Positions 1-9,347 of a stretch of 64,000 nt of DNA are shown here, piece by piece. A model generated the notes under the pieces. That model was not told where the DNA came from and did no database searches. It was given only the letters and a program-made list of their open reading frames with translations. Source of the stretch: Variovorax beijingensis (GTDB lineage Bacteria > Pseudomonadota > Gammaproteobacteria > Burkholderiales > Burkholderiaceae_C); contig NZ_VIVL01000015.1 in assembly GCF_007828835.1 (NCBI RefSeq), forward strand, positions 57,935-121,934. The letters are read 5' to 3'. The translations under genes and the position numbers were made by a program. Numbering within the stretch: position 1 is the stretch's first letter; each line of letters opens with the position of its first letter.

Positions 1-306
1 CCGTCGGTCGATGTAGGGCGAAACCCATTCGGTCGGGTGACTGGAGACCTCGTCGGTGTGCTGCGCCAGGCAGGCCGGGTCGTTGTACGCATCGAGGATC
101 TTGCGCGACAGCCCTGCCTTCGCCTCGCCGCCCAGCACGTAGACTTTCCACGGCTGGATGTTCGTGCCAGACGGCGCGCGCGACGCGACTTCAAGGATGT
201 CTTCCACCGTTCGGCGCGGGATCGGCGTCGGCAGGAAAGCGCGCACGGAGCGGCGCGAGGTGATCGCGAGGTCGACGGTGGCGATGGATTCAGTGCAGGG
301 CGACAT
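1..306 (-). CDS. Nitroreductase family protein (partial, runs off window)
   Basis: The 102 codons read leftward from ATG at 304-306 begin MSPCTESIATVDLAITSRRS and contain the family's N-terminal FMN-binding block RRSVRAF followed by APSGTNIQPW. These match the first third of an NADPH-dependent FMN nitroreductase; the rest lies outside the window. It resembles the complete nitroreductase at 8633-9301 (SRSAVRAY, SPSGGNLQPW), so the two are paralogues in adjoining operons. It is the last visible gene of the operon that starts with the thiolase at 7127. The substrate is unknown; reduction of nitro, quinone or enone groups is usual for the family. Confidence 0.85.
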   Translation of the reverse strand, partial: MSPCTESIATVDLAITSRRSVRAFLPTPIPRRTVEDILEVASRAPSGTNIQPWKVYVLGGEAKAGLSRKILDAYNDPACLAQHTDEVSSHPTEWVSPYIDRR

Positions 307-427
307 CGAATATTCCTAGAAAGTGAACGGCGTGACGAGGCGCTTGCGACACGAATCGCCGGTGACGTCGGCGTGCCGCTGATAGGAACTCAGCCGCAGC
401 GCGACGAGGAACCCACGTGCTTGGGCC

Positions 428-2089
428 TCAGTCATGCCCAATGGAAGGAATGACCGGCACGAGCAGATGCGAGTCAAAGTCCCCCCCGGTGTGAATGACG
501 TGTTCTCCGCGGTTCGCGCTGATGGTGTGCTCCCAGGCCACGTGGGCATGCAGGTCGCTGCCGAGAACGGTCACGCGCAACTTTTCACCTGCCTCGAACA
601 GAACACTTGCCGGCCACAGCTCGATTTCCACAGGAACGACTTCAGAGGGCTTCAGCTTGGCTTCCTTCTGGTGCTTGAGAACCGGCTGATGGGGTGTGGA
701 TCTCTCCATGTCGAGCTCGCGATGCGACACGCGCAGCCAGCCATAGGCAACCGGTCCATGGTCGAAGCCGCTTTGTGACGGGAAGTTCACCCGGTCGCCC
801 GTGCGATCGAACTTGTCGATCACGACGAACAGCTCCATGTCATCGCTTCCGACGGCCTCGACCCAGAGCTTCAGCTTGGTGTGGCCGGTCAGCTCCGTCT
901 TCTGCGGGAACTTGATCTCGAAGACCGCGTTCTGGCTCTTGTCTCGCGGATCGTCGGCCTTGTACCGGCTCTGCGCGACCTCGCTCGAAGGCGAGGTGTT
1001 GAGCTCGTTCTTGCTCGCGTCCAGGAACAACTTGGTGTACTGCGTGCGGGCGAGCGGCCACTCGTTCTCCTGGCGGTAGTTGCCGACGTTGTACTTCTGG
1101 CGCACCTCCAGGTTGACCGCAGGCCAGTACTTCACTTCGTTGTCGATGCCCTTGAGGAACCTGTCGAAGAACTGCCTCTGCATGTCCACGTGGTCGTAGT
1201 AGTCGACCCACTTCTTGCGGCCATGGACCCTGAGCCACTTTTCCTTCGAAGAGATCTTCTTGAAGCCTTCGAATGTGCCCCGTGTATGCAGGCCGTGGTC
1301 CGACCAGCTCGCGACGACGAAGGCCGGGACCGTGATCTTCGACAGGTCGGCATTCTTGCTGGCCCAATATTCGTCGAACAGCGGGTGCTCCTTGGCCATC
1401 GCCAGCAGATCCTCCGCGCGCTTGCGGGGGCGGCACATCGTGCCCGGAAACATCGCGGTGAAGTTGCTGCGGATCCCGCCATGGAAGACCAGTTCGCGAT
1501 AGAAGTCGCTCACGCCTTCCCAGGGATTGATCGCCGCCAGGTGCGGGGGATTCATCGCCGCGATCTTCCACTGGCTCCAGCCCAGATAGGAGACGCCGTT
1601 CATGCCGACCTTGCCATTGCTCCAGGCCTGGGTTCCCGCCCATTCGACGACGTCGTAGCCGTCGAGTGCCTCTTGCGGACTCATGAAGGTCAGATCGCCC
1701 TCGGAACCCCAGGCGCCGCGCGGATCGACATAGACGATGATGAAACCATAGGGACACCAATCCGCCGGGTCCGGCCCTTCGAAGCGGGCGTATTCCGAAT
1801 GCAATGCCTTCGATCCGCCACAGCCCGGGAGCATCGCGTAGTAGTCGTCCGCGCCTTCGTGCTTGCCGTAAGGCGCCCACGCCAGCACGACCGGGTACTG
1901 TCCCTCTGCCTTGGGGCGGAAGATGTTGACGTAGATCTTCACGCCATCGCGCAGGGTGACCGGCACGTCGTACTCGCAGATCATGCCCAGCTTCTCGTCG
2001 ACCCGGTACCCGGGCCGGAGTCCGGCGTATCCGCCCCCGGAGGGATGCTTGCCGCGAGTAAAGCGCAATTCGAAATCAGTCTTTTCCAT
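428..2089 (-). CDS. CocE/NonD family hydrolase (X-Pro dipeptidyl-peptidase S15-like)
   Basis: A 553-residue alpha/beta hydrolase of the cocaine esterase/PepX group. The serine nucleophile lies in GVSYLG (Ser167), which matches the G-x-S-Y-x-G elbow of the group. An N-terminal hydrolase core is followed by a C-terminal jelly-roll-like region (ELTGHTKLKLWVEAVGSDD) typical of PepX_C. The start chosen is the MEKTDFELRF methionine; the open frame extends about 300 bases further upstream, but that part overlaps the acyl-CoA dehydrogenase gene antiphase and looks non-coding. Members cleave esters or amides of bulky acids. In this operon it may hydrolyse an ester or lactone made by the monooxygenase, but the substrate is not shown by the sequence. 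Confidence 0.85.
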   Translation of the reverse strand: MEKTDFELRFTRGKHPSGGGYAGLRPGYRVDEKLGMICEYDVPVTLRDGVKIYVNIFRPKAEGQYPVVLAWAPYGKHEGADDYYAMLPGCGGSKALHSEYARFEGPDPADWCPYGFIIVYVDPRGAWGSEGDLTFMSPQEALDGYDVVEWAGTQAWSNGKVGMNGVSYLGWSQWKIAAMNPPHLAAINPWEGVSDFYRELVFHGGIRSNFTAMFPGTMCRPRKRAEDLLAMAKEHPLFDEYWASKNADLSKITVPAFVVASWSDHGLHTRGTFEGFKKISSKEKWLRVHGRKKWVDYYDHVDMQRQFFDRFLKGIDNEVKYWPAVNLEVRQKYNVGNYRQENEWPLARTQYTKLFLDASKNELNTSPSSEVAQSRYKADDPRDKSQNAVFEIKFPQKTELTGHTKLKLWVEAVGSDDMELFVVIDKFDRTGDRVNFPSQSGFDHGPVAYGWLRVSHRELDMERSTPHQPVLKHQKEAKLKPSEVVPVEIELWPASVLFEAGEKLRVTVLGSDLHAHVAWEHTISANRGEHVIHTGGDFDSHLLVPVIPSIGHD

Positions 2090-2136
2090 CTTCAACTCCA
2101 CCTTCAACGGTTTTTCCGAATGTCGACGTTGGGCGG

Positions 2137-3300
2137 TCAGCGCCCAGCCAGCCCCATCGACCTGGAGATCACCTCTTTCATGATCTCGTTGGTGCCGCCG
2201 TAGATGCGATGCACGCGCGCGTCGGCGTAGGCACGGGTGATCGGGCAGTCCCACATGTAGCCGTAGCCGCCGTGCAGTTGCACGCATTCGTCCAGGACCT
2301 TGCACTGCAAGTCCGTGGCCCAGTACTTGGCCATGCTGGCGGTCGCGGCGTCGAGCTTGTCCGCGCGCACCAGGTCCATGCACTTGTCGACGAATACGCG
2401 GGCGATCTGCACTTCGGTTTGCAATCCAGCGAGGACGAAACGGGTGTTCTGGTACTCGGCGACGGTGCGGCCGAACACCTTGCGGTCCTTGACGTATTGC
2501 ACCGTCTGGTCGATCGCGGTCTGCGCAGTGGCCACGGCACTGATCGCGATCTGGGTGCGCTCCCAGGGCAGCTGCTCCATCAGGCAGACAAAGCCCTTGT
2601 TCTCCAAGGCCTCGCCGCCCAGCAGGTTGCTGGCGGGAACGCTGACGTCGTCGAAGAACAATTCACCGGTGTCTTGCGCCTTCAGGCCCAGCTTCTTGAG
2701 CGGCTTGCCGTACGTCAGGCCCTTCATGCCGCGTTCGACCAGCAGGAGGCTCGTACCCTTCGCGCCGGCCGCGGGGTTGGTCTTGGCAACGACAATGACC
2801 AGGTCCGTGTGCCAGCCGTTGGTGATGTAGGTCTTCGTGCCGTTCAGCAAGTAGCTGCCGTCGGCTTGCTTGATCGCGGTGCTCTTGATGCCCTGCAGGT
2901 CGCTGCCGGCGTCCGGCTCGGTCATCGCGATGGCGCCGATGATCTCGCCGCTCGCGAGCCTGGGCAAGAACCTCTTCTTCTGGTCTTGCGTGCCGTAGCG
3001 CAGGATGTACGGGCCGACGATCTCGCTGTGCAGGTTGAAGCCGATCCCGCTGTAGCCGCCTCGCGCCAGCTCTTCCATCTGGATCACCGAGTAGAGCTTG
3101 TCCGCACCGGAACCGCCATATTCCTCGGGCAGCGACATGCAAAGATAGCCGTTGTCCCCTGCCGTCTTCCAGACGCCGCGGTCGACGTAGCCTTGCTCTT
3201 CCCAGGCGGCGTGGTAAGGCGCCACTTCCTTGTCCAGAAATCGCCGGAAGCTGTCACGGAAAGCCTCATGCTCGGGGCTGAAGAGAGTGCGTTCAATCAT
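2137..3300 (-). CDS. Acyl-CoA dehydrogenase, LCAD/IVD-like base position
   Basis: A 387-residue FAD-dependent acyl-CoA dehydrogenase that oxidises acyl-CoA to trans-2-enoyl-CoA. AMTEPDAGSD (about residues 125-134) is the FAD/substrate signature, and the C-terminus carries QLHGGYGYM and IYGGTNEI. The glutamate found in MCAD-type enzymes (YEGT) is Gly here, while Glu247 sits in LPWERTQIA, the position used as base by long-chain and isovaleryl-CoA dehydrogenases. That favours a long or branched substrate. It lies 47 bp upstream of the CocE-like gene and 40 bp downstream of the thioesterase in one operon. Confidence 0.93.
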   Translation of the reverse strand: MIERTLFSPEHEAFRDSFRRFLDKEVAPYHAAWEEQGYVDRGVWKTAGDNGYLCMSLPEEYGGSGADKLYSVIQMEELARGGYSGIGFNLHSEIVGPYILRYGTQDQKKRFLPRLASGEIIGAIAMTEPDAGSDLQGIKSTAIKQADGSYLLNGTKTYITNGWHTDLVIVVAKTNPAAGAKGTSLLLVERGMKGLTYGKPLKKLGLKAQDTGELFFDDVSVPASNLLGGEALENKGFVCLMEQLPWERTQIAISAVATAQTAIDQTVQYVKDRKVFGRTVAEYQNTRFVLAGLQTEVQIARVFVDKCMDLVRADKLDAATASMAKYWATDLQCKVLDECVQLHGGYGYMWDCPITRAYADARVHRIYGGTNEIMKEVISRSMGLAGR

Positions 3301-3340
3301 CGGTCACCTATCGCTTCACGTTGATGGTTGGCGGAACGGC

Positions 3341-3760
3341 TCAGGCGGGCAGGCTGAATGTGCCCACCGCGGAAGCGACGTCCTTGCCCGAATCGGCCAA
3401 CACCATCGAAACCTTGCAGAACGAAAGCGTGCGGCCCGAGCGAACGATCTCTGCTTTGGCCAACAGGTCTTCCTGGCCGCCGCCACGCAGGAATGTCACG
3501 TGCAGATCCACCGTGGCCACGGGTCGGCGGCCACGGCCGTCGGTCCAGATGGCAAAGCACATGGCCGTGTCCGCCAGCGCCGCCAGCGCCTGACCGGCGT
3601 AGATGTCGCCTTCGCGACAGGCCATCGCCGTGGGCCGCATGCGCAGCGTCGCGCTCCCCTCCCCCAGGTGCTCCACGGTGAACCCGAGCTCGCGCACGCA
3701 ACCGGGCATGGTCTCGGCCAGCACCTGGGCGCCTTGTTCGATGGTGAATTCGCCCGTCAT
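3341..3760 (-). CDS. PaaI-type hotdog thioesterase
   Basis: A 139-residue single hotdog-domain protein. GDIYAGQALAALADTAMCFA is the PaaI/YbgC-like helix carrying the catalytic acid, followed by VDLHVTFLRGG on the central strand. Proteins of this size hydrolyse acyl-CoA thioesters and often release CoA from dead-end beta-oxidation intermediates. The gene starts 15 bp after the end of the multifunctional beta-oxidation gene and precedes the acyl-CoA dehydrogenase, so it is part of the same transcript. The acyl group is not predictable from sequence. Confidence 0.85.
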   Translation of the reverse strand: MTGEFTIEQGAQVLAETMPGCVRELGFTVEHLGEGSATLRMRPTAMACREGDIYAGQALAALADTAMCFAIWTDGRGRRPVATVDLHVTFLRGGGQEDLLAKAEIVRSGRTLSFCKVSMVLADSGKDVASAVGTFSLPA

Positions 3761-3775
3761 GCCGACACCTTGGCC

Positions 3776-5896
3776 TCAATGCACATGGAACGTCTCGCCC
3801 GCTTCCGCGCGGCGACGCAACGACTCGGGGCTGCGGAAGCGGCGCCCGTGCCGCTCGGCCAGAACATCGCACTGGCGCACGAATTCAACAAGGCCGGTGT
3901 CGTCCACATGGGCGAGCACACCACCGCGCCAGGCCGGATAGCTCCAGCCGAGCACCGAAGCGAGGTCGATCTCCATCGCGTTGTCGGCGATGCCTTCGTC
4001 GATCGCATGGATGGTCTCCAGCGACTGCACATGCATCAGGCGTTGCACCACCTCGGCGACATCGGGCTGCTGCGGCAAGGGCGGGAACAGTTCGGTCAGT
4101 CCGGACCACAGCACCTTGCCGCTCTCGGGATAGTCATACACGCCGCCGTGTCCCTTGCGGCCCACACGCCCGGCTTGGACCAGCCTCTTCGCCGCGGCCA
4201 ACGCTTTGTCGGACTCGCACGCCGTGCCGCGGCCTGCGCGCGCGACGCTGGAGAGGATGTCCGTCAACAGGTCGTAGGACGTGAGGTCGCCCATCGCCAG
4301 CGGCCCGATCGGCATGCCGGCGACGAAGGCGGCGTTGTCGACCAGCGCTGGCGAGATGCCTTCGCCCAGCATGATCAGCGCTTCGCGGGTGTAGGCACTG
4401 ACCACCCGCGAGGTATAGAAGCCCGGTCCGTCGTTCACCACGACAGCCGTCTTGCCCAGCAGCTTGACGAAGTCCAGCGCATGCGCATGGGTGGTAGGCG
4501 ATGTGTCGCTGCCGAGGATCACTTCCACCAGTTGCATGCGGTCGACCGGCGCGAAGAAGTGCAGCCCGATGAAGTTGGCAGGCTGATCCACGCCCTGCGC
4601 GAGCGCATTGATCGACAGCGACGACGTGTTGGACGCAATCAGCACCTGCGGTCCCGCCGCCTCGTGGATCCTGCGGAACACCTGGGTTTTCACGTCGGTC
4701 GATTCGACCACCGCCTCCACGACCAGGTCGCAACCGGCCAGTGCCGCCATGTCGCTGCCGGCCTCGAGCCGGGCAAGCGCTGCATCGCGCGCTTCCGGCG
4801 TCATCAGCTTGCGCTCGACGGCACCATCGAAGGTCTTGGCGATCCGCGCCTTGCCGCGCTGCGCCGCTTCGTCCGTCGTGTCGATGAGCACCGTCGCCAG
4901 TCCGGCACGGGCACACACCAGCGCGACGCCGCCGCCCATCAGGCCGGCGCCGATGACGCCGACGCGACGGGGCGCGAAGGTCGCCACGCCCGCAGGCCTG
5001 CGCTCGAGCTTGCGCGCAGCGTTCGCCGCCATGAAGGTGCTGCGAATGCGGTTCTTTGCCGACGGGGAGGTCGCCACCAGGCCGAAGTAGCGGGCCTCGA
5101 TCTCGAGCCCCGCATCGATGCCGCGCTCCAGCCCTTGTGCCAGCACGTGCAACAGGGCGCCGGGCGCCAGATCACCGGCCGGCGACCTGCCTCGGAGTTT
5201 GGGCCATCCGTAGAAGAAGAACCAGCGGCCTTCGCGCGACTGCGGATCGAAGTCACGGTAGCGGAAGCCCTTGGCATCCCATGGCTGCACGGCCTGAGGG
5301 TGCGCCAGGATCCAGGCCCGTGCGTTCTCGATCAGCTCATCGGCGGGCACGATGGCATCGATGATGCCCAGGGCCTTGGCTTCCTTCGCGTTGATCGCCT
5401 TTCCGTCGAGCATCAGCTTCGAGGCGGCGCCAATCCCGATCAAGCGCGGCAGGCGCTGCGTGCCGCCCGCCCCCGGGATCAGACCGAGGGTCGACTCGGG
5501 CAACCCCACGCGCAGGCGCGGCTCGTCGGCCGCGACGCGATAGTGGCAGGCGAGCGCGAGTTCGAGCCCTCCACCCAGCGCCGATCCGTTCAGCGCCGCC
5601 ACGACCGGCTTGCCGCCGCGCTCCATCCGCCGCAGGCATGCGCCCACGTCGCGCACATTGGCGATGGCTTCTTCCGGCGTGCGCACGGCGTAGATCTCGT
5701 CGATGTCGCCACCTGCCAGAAAGTCCTTCTTGGCCGAACTGATGACGATGCCTACCACTGCCGCGTCGGACAATGCCGCATCGACGGCCCGCACGAACGC
5801 GGCTCTCGCCTCGGCGTTCTTGACGTTGACCGGGCCGTTCGGGTTGTTCCAGACGATTTGAGCGATGCCATCGCTGCCAACAGAATAATCAATCAC
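3776..5896 (-). CDS. Fused enoyl-CoA hydratase / 3-hydroxyacyl-CoA dehydrogenase (FadB/FadJ-like)
   Basis: A 706-residue bifunctional beta-oxidation enzyme. The N-terminal crotonase domain has ALGGGLELALAC and GLPESTLGL, keeping both catalytic glutamates. A NAD-binding Rossmann fold starts at GVIGAGLMGGGVAL near residue 305, followed by SNTSSLSI and HFFAPV, the latter with the catalytic His of 3-hydroxyacyl-CoA dehydrogenase. I place the start at GTG 5894-5896, which has AGGAG six bases upstream; an in-frame ATG at 5935 would overlap the thiolase gene by 17 bp and lacks a clear ribosome site. It sits 22 bp after the thiolase gene, the usual trifunctional pairing. Confidence 0.93.
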   Translation of the reverse strand: MIDYSVGSDGIAQIVWNNPNGPVNVKNAEARAAFVRAVDAALSDAAVVGIVISSAKKDFLAGGDIDEIYAVRTPEEAIANVRDVGACLRRMERGGKPVVAALNGSALGGGLELALACHYRVAADEPRLRVGLPESTLGLIPGAGGTQRLPRLIGIGAASKLMLDGKAINAKEAKALGIIDAIVPADELIENARAWILAHPQAVQPWDAKGFRYRDFDPQSREGRWFFFYGWPKLRGRSPAGDLAPGALLHVLAQGLERGIDAGLEIEARYFGLVATSPSAKNRIRSTFMAANAARKLERRPAGVATFAPRRVGVIGAGLMGGGVALVCARAGLATVLIDTTDEAAQRGKARIAKTFDGAVERKLMTPEARDAALARLEAGSDMAALAGCDLVVEAVVESTDVKTQVFRRIHEAAGPQVLIASNTSSLSINALAQGVDQPANFIGLHFFAPVDRMQLVEVILGSDTSPTTHAHALDFVKLLGKTAVVVNDGPGFYTSRVVSAYTREALIMLGEGISPALVDNAAFVAGMPIGPLAMGDLTSYDLLTDILSSVARAGRGTACESDKALAAAKRLVQAGRVGRKGHGGVYDYPESGKVLWSGLTELFPPLPQQPDVAEVVQRLMHVQSLETIHAIDEGIADNAMEIDLASVLGWSYPAWRGGVLAHVDDTGLVEFVRQCDVLAERHGRRFRSPESLRRRAEAGETFHVH

Positions 5897-5918
5897 GTAA
5901 TGCTCCTGTAGGGGTCGT

Positions 5919-7127
5919 TCAGACGCGCTCGACAATGGTCGCCACCGCCATGCCCAGGCCGGTGCACATCACCACCAGCGCGCGCTTGGCGCTGCGGCGC
6001 TCCAGTTCGTCGACCATGGTTCCCACCAGCATGCCGCCCGTGGCACCCACCGGATGGCCCAGCGCAATGGCGCCGCCGACCACATTCACCTTATCGTGAG
6101 GCACCTTCATGTAGCGCATGAAATGGAGAACGACCGATGCGAAGGCTTCATTCACCTCGAACAGATCAATGTCTTCAACGCGCAGCCCCGCACGCTCCAG
6201 GCATTTGACGGCGGCCGGCACAGGCGCGGTCAGCATGATGCAAGGGTCGCTGGCCGCGGTGGCGGTGGCCACGATGCGTGCGCGCGGCGCCAGCCCAAGC
6301 TTCCGGCCCGCGCCTTCGTTGCCGATCAGGACGGCCGACGCGCCGTCGGCGATGCCCGACGAATTGCCCGCGTGGTGGATGTGGTCGACGCGGTCCACCT
6401 GCGGGTAGCGGTAGCGGACGGTCGCATCGAAGCCCATCTTCTGGCCGCTCTCGGCGAACGACGCTTTCAGCTTGCCCAGGCTTTCGGCCGTGACGTCGTT
6501 GCGCACGAGTTCGTCTTCGGCCAGCAGCAGGCGGCCCACGCGGTCGTGAACCGGGACAATGGAGCGCCGGAAGGCGCCGGCGCTCTTCGCCTCGTAGGCA
6601 CGGCGGTGCGAGGCGGCGGCAAACGCGTCCACGTCGCCGCGCGAGAACCCCTCGAGCGTGGCGATCAGATCTGCGGCCACGCCCTGCGGTGTTTGCATGA
6701 CGCGGTCGTTGAAGAACACGTCGCTGACGGAGGGGCCGCCGGTGCCCACCAGCATCGGCACGAGAGAATTCATCTCGACGCCGCCGGCGACGATGCAGTC
6801 GGCCTGTCCCGACATGACCTTGGCGGCGCCGGTGTTCACCGCATCCAGGGCAGAGCCGCAGAATCTTGCGACCATGAAGCCCGGAACCGAATCACCCCAG
6901 CCGGCTTCCAGCACGGCGGAGCGCGCCAAGTTGGCACCCTGATCGTCCACCGCCTCGACGCAGCCGAAGATGACCTCGTCCACCAGGTCGGGTGAAAAGG
7001 CGCCGCGCTGCGGCAGCGCCTTCAGGACGGCCGCCCCAAGTTCGAGCGGCGCGACCGTATGCAGCGCCCCGTTGGCCTTGCCGCGTCCGCGTGGCGTGCG
7101 CACGGCGTCGTAGATGAATGCTTCCAA
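5919..7127 (-). CDS. Acetyl-CoA C-acyltransferase (thiolase)
   Basis: A 402-residue thiolase that cleaves 3-oxoacyl-CoA to acetyl-CoA and a shortened acyl-CoA. The nucleophilic Cys90 lies in VARFCGSAL, the general-base His in GHPVGATG, and the second Cys in CTGLGMA near the C-terminus. The length and NEAFA motif are normal for the family. It is the first gene of a minus-strand operon that continues into the fused hydratase/dehydrogenase, thioesterase, acyl-CoA dehydrogenase, CocE-like hydrolase and nitroreductase. A perfect 24-bp palindrome lies 70 bp upstream of its ATG and is probably its operator. Confidence 0.95.
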   Translation of the reverse strand: MEAFIYDAVRTPRGRGKANGALHTVAPLELGAAVLKALPQRGAFSPDLVDEVIFGCVEAVDDQGANLARSAVLEAGWGDSVPGFMVARFCGSALDAVNTGAAKVMSGQADCIVAGGVEMNSLVPMLVGTGGPSVSDVFFNDRVMQTPQGVAADLIATLEGFSRGDVDAFAAASHRRAYEAKSAGAFRRSIVPVHDRVGRLLLAEDELVRNDVTAESLGKLKASFAESGQKMGFDATVRYRYPQVDRVDHIHHAGNSSGIADGASAVLIGNEGAGRKLGLAPRARIVATATAASDPCIMLTAPVPAAVKCLERAGLRVEDIDLFEVNEAFASVVLHFMRYMKVPHDKVNVVGGAIALGHPVGATGGMLVGTMVDELERRSAKRALVVMCTGLGMAVATIVERV

Positions 7128-7477
7128 AATTTTTCCTTGGTTAGACCAGGTGGCATGGCTGCGGTTGCGCCGTCACTTCGGGGCAATGAGCACCATAAAA
7201 ATAAATGTACATTTATTTTTAATCCAGATCAAGAGATATGTGGATGGACCTAGTTTCCAAAGGGAGGAGACCGCCCTCGTCAGGGGTCCAGGCGGGCAAT
7301 CAAGGACTGAATACGCCGTCACTGTTATGTTCTGTCCCGGACTGCACGTCGCGTCTCAACCGCCGCCGCGGCCATGCGGCGGCACTTTCCAGGCGGCGGC
7401 GCCCCATCGACCAGCGCCTGGCAGGCAGTTCACGCAAATGGGGAGTTGTTGGCACGCAAGCCGTTCATGCCGAACGG
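7128..7477. other. Intergenic region between two beta-oxidation operons
   Basis: These 350 bases hold the promoter side of the thiolase operon (palindrome at 7197-7220). They also hold a short inverted repeat, AGCCGTTC/GAACGGCT, at 7459-7479 that overlaps the stop codon of the racemase gene and might end the upstream transcript, though no T-tract follows it on the minus strand. No convincing coding frame was found between 7221 and 7458. Confidence 0.5.
7197..7220. promoter_or_regulatory. Perfect 24-bp palindrome, candidate operator of the thiolase operon
   Basis: The AT-rich palindrome is centred between 7208 and 7209 in otherwise GC-rich DNA. Its core TAAAT-GTAC-ATTTA (7202-7215) recurs as TAAAT-CTGT-ATTTA at 13063-13076, in front of the monooxygenase operon. 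Dyad symmetry, position and recurrence point to a dimeric repressor site. No regulator gene for it is identifiable in the window: the TetR gene at 14266 has a different site beside it. Confidence 0.7.
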
Positions 7478-8620
7478 CTAGACCGGCTGGAGGATCCTGT
7501 CGATCTCTTCCGGTGCGTACCCGACCTCTTCAAGGACCGCGCGTCCGTCCGCGCCGTGTTTGGGCGGCGCTGAACGCAGCGTGCCGGGCGTGCGCGAGAA
7601 CCGTGGCGCCACAGCGGGCTGCACGAGGCCGTCCAGCTCCGCAAAGGTGCCACGCGCCCGGTTGTGCGGGTGGCTGGGCGCTTCGCTCAACGACAGCACG
7701 GGCGTGACGCAGGCGTCGCTGCCTGCAAACACTTCCTCCCATTCCGCACGCGTCTTCTGTCGGAATGCGGCTCGGATCGGGAGCGCATGCGATGGCCAGT
7801 TGGCTGGATTCATCCGGTCGGCGAATTCGTCTTCGGACAGACCGAGGCGCTGGATGAACGCTGTGAAGAAAGCGGGCTCGATGGGTCCGACGGCCATGTA
7901 TCCGCCGTCGCGGGTTTCGTGCACGCCATAGAAGGGCGCGCCTCCGTCCAGCAAGTTGGCCGCGCGCCTGTCTTTCCACCAACCGGCCCCGTGGAGCCCA
8001 TGGATCGGCGTCATCAAATTCGACACCGCGTCCGTCATCGCCACGTCGATCACCTGCCCCATGCCGGATTGCTTCGCTTCGAGCAAACCACACACCAGAC
8101 CGAATGCCAGGTACATTGCGCCCCCACCGTAATCAGCAACCAGGTTGAGCGGTGGAACGGGAGCGCCGTCGCGCGGGCCGATGGCATGTAGCGCTCCGGT
8201 GAGCCCGAGGTAGTTGATGTCGTGTCCGGCGCGGGCGGCGAGCGGGCCGGTCTGCCCCCACCCCGTGACTCGCCCATACACGAGCCGTGGGTTGGCGGAC
8301 AGGCATTCGTCCGGCCCGAGCCCCAGCCGCTCCATCACTCCGGGGCGGAATCCCTCGATCAACCCGTCGGCCGACGCTGCGATTCGCAAGGCGGCGGTGC
8401 GTGCCTGCGGCTGCCGCAGATCGAGTACCACCGAACGGCGGTTCCTGTTGACGAGATCGAGTGCGTCTTCCGATGCCTGACTTGCGCCCCGCTCGACGGG
8501 CCGTTCGATGCGAATCACTTCCGCGCCCATGTCGCCAAGCAACATGCCGCACAGAGGGCCCGGACCCTTGCCTGCAAACTCGACGATGCGGTACCCGTGA
8601 AGCGGTCCGGTGCTGTTCAT
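7478..8620 (-). CDS. CaiB/BaiF family alpha-methylacyl-CoA racemase
   Basis: A 380-residue class III CoA-transferase fold protein. GHDINYLGLTGAL carries His133 and ADYGGGAMYL carries Asp163, matching the His/Asp proton-transfer pair of alpha-methylacyl-CoA racemases (AMACR/MCR) rather than true CoA-transferases. The enzyme would interconvert (R)- and (S)-2-methylacyl-CoA so that a stereospecific acyl-CoA dehydrogenase can act. It is the last gene of the monooxygenase operon, 12 bp after the nitroreductase. Its presence suggests that the substrate carries a methyl branch, as in terpenoids or sterol side chains; this is inference. Confidence 0.88.
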   Translation of the reverse strand: MNSTGPLHGYRIVEFAGKGPGPLCGMLLGDMGAEVIRIERPVERGASQASEDALDLVNRNRRSVVLDLRQPQARTAALRIAASADGLIEGFRPGVMERLGLGPDECLSANPRLVYGRVTGWGQTGPLAARAGHDINYLGLTGALHAIGPRDGAPVPPLNLVADYGGGAMYLAFGLVCGLLEAKQSGMGQVIDVAMTDAVSNLMTPIHGLHGAGWWKDRRAANLLDGGAPFYGVHETRDGGYMAVGPIEPAFFTAFIQRLGLSEDEFADRMNPANWPSHALPIRAAFRQKTRAEWEEVFAGSDACVTPVLSLSEAPSHPHNRARGTFAELDGLVQPAVAPRFSRTPGTLRSAPPKHGADGRAVLEEVGYAPEEIDRILQPV

Positions 8621-8632
8621 GCCAGACGTCCA

Positions 8633-9301
8633 CTACCTCAGGATCGTGAGGAACTCCGACGTGGGAGCCCGGTCGCTGCGCCACAGATTGATGGGATGGC
8701 TGTTGTCCGCATACCCGAGCGCCATGCCGGCGAACACCATGAGATCCGGGGAAAGGCCGACGAACTCCCGGATGGTCTTGTGCCACAGCGCCCAGGCCTC
8801 CTGCGGGCAGGTGCTCAATCCATGTTCTTGCGCAAGAAGCATCACGGATTGCATGTACATGCCGAGATCCGCCCATTGGCCCGGCTCCATCTGACGGTTG
8901 ATGGTGAAGATGAGTCCGACGGGAGCGCCGAAAAAGCCGAAGTTCTTCGCGAACTGTCCGAGCCGCGCTGCCTTGTCTTCACGGGGAATGTTGAGCGAGC
9001 GGTAGAGATCCTCGCCATTCTTGAATCGGCGCGTCCTGTACGGCTCCGCGAGATTGTCGGGATAGATCTTGTATTCGGTGCCTTCCCCCATCGGGTTCGC
9101 TTGCGCCCTCTCCGCGACAGTGGCCTTGAACCGATTCAGATGATCGCCCGTGAGTGCCCATACGTTCCACGGCTGGAGGTTCCCCCCCGATGGAGACCGG
9201 GCCGCGGCCACGAGAATCTCCTCGAGCAGATCCGCGGGAACGGGCTTGTCCAAGTATGCGCGGACGGCGGATCGCGACTCCAGGGCTTTCGAAACGTTCA
9301 T
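8633..9301 (-). CDS. Nitroreductase family protein
   Basis: A 222-residue FMN nitroreductase. SRSAVRAY and SPSGGNLQPW form the N-terminal FMN phosphate and isoalloxazine contacts, and CPQEAWALWHKTIREFVGL and FAGMALGYAD form the C-terminal block. Length is typical. Such proteins reduce nitro, quinone or conjugated enone groups with NAD(P)H. It lies between the MaoC-type hydratase (46 bp upstream) and the racemase (12 bp downstream), so it is co-transcribed with ketone oxidation genes. The paralogue at the window's left edge ends the next operon. Its role in the pathway is not evident. Confidence 0.88.
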   Translation of the reverse strand: MNVSKALESRSAVRAYLDKPVPADLLEEILVAAARSPSGGNLQPWNVWALTGDHLNRFKATVAERAQANPMGEGTEYKIYPDNLAEPYRTRRFKNGEDLYRSLNIPREDKAARLGQFAKNFGFFGAPVGLIFTINRQMEPGQWADLGMYMQSVMLLAQEHGLSTCPQEAWALWHKTIREFVGLSPDLMVFAGMALGYADNSHPINLWRSDRAPTSEFLTILR

Positions 9302-9347
9302 AAGCTCTCCTTCAAAGTTAAAAAAAATGATGTACCCAGTGAATCAA

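Noticed and set aside
881..2203. Plus-strand 440-codon open frame opposite the CocE-like hydrolase
   Set aside because: Antisense to a gene with a clear catalytic motif; no family resemblance and no ribosome site.
3230..5911. An 893-codon open frame on the plus strand opposite the acyl-CoA dehydrogenase, thioesterase and FadB-like genes
   Set aside because: It lies antisense to three well-supported genes, has no recognisable domain, and its composition (Arg/His/Gly-rich) is the usual by-product of high GC third positions.
7459..7479. Inverted repeat at the racemase stop codon as a terminator
   Set aside because: The stem is only 8 bp and lacks a T-tract on the minus strand, so it is mentioned only as part of the intergenic note.
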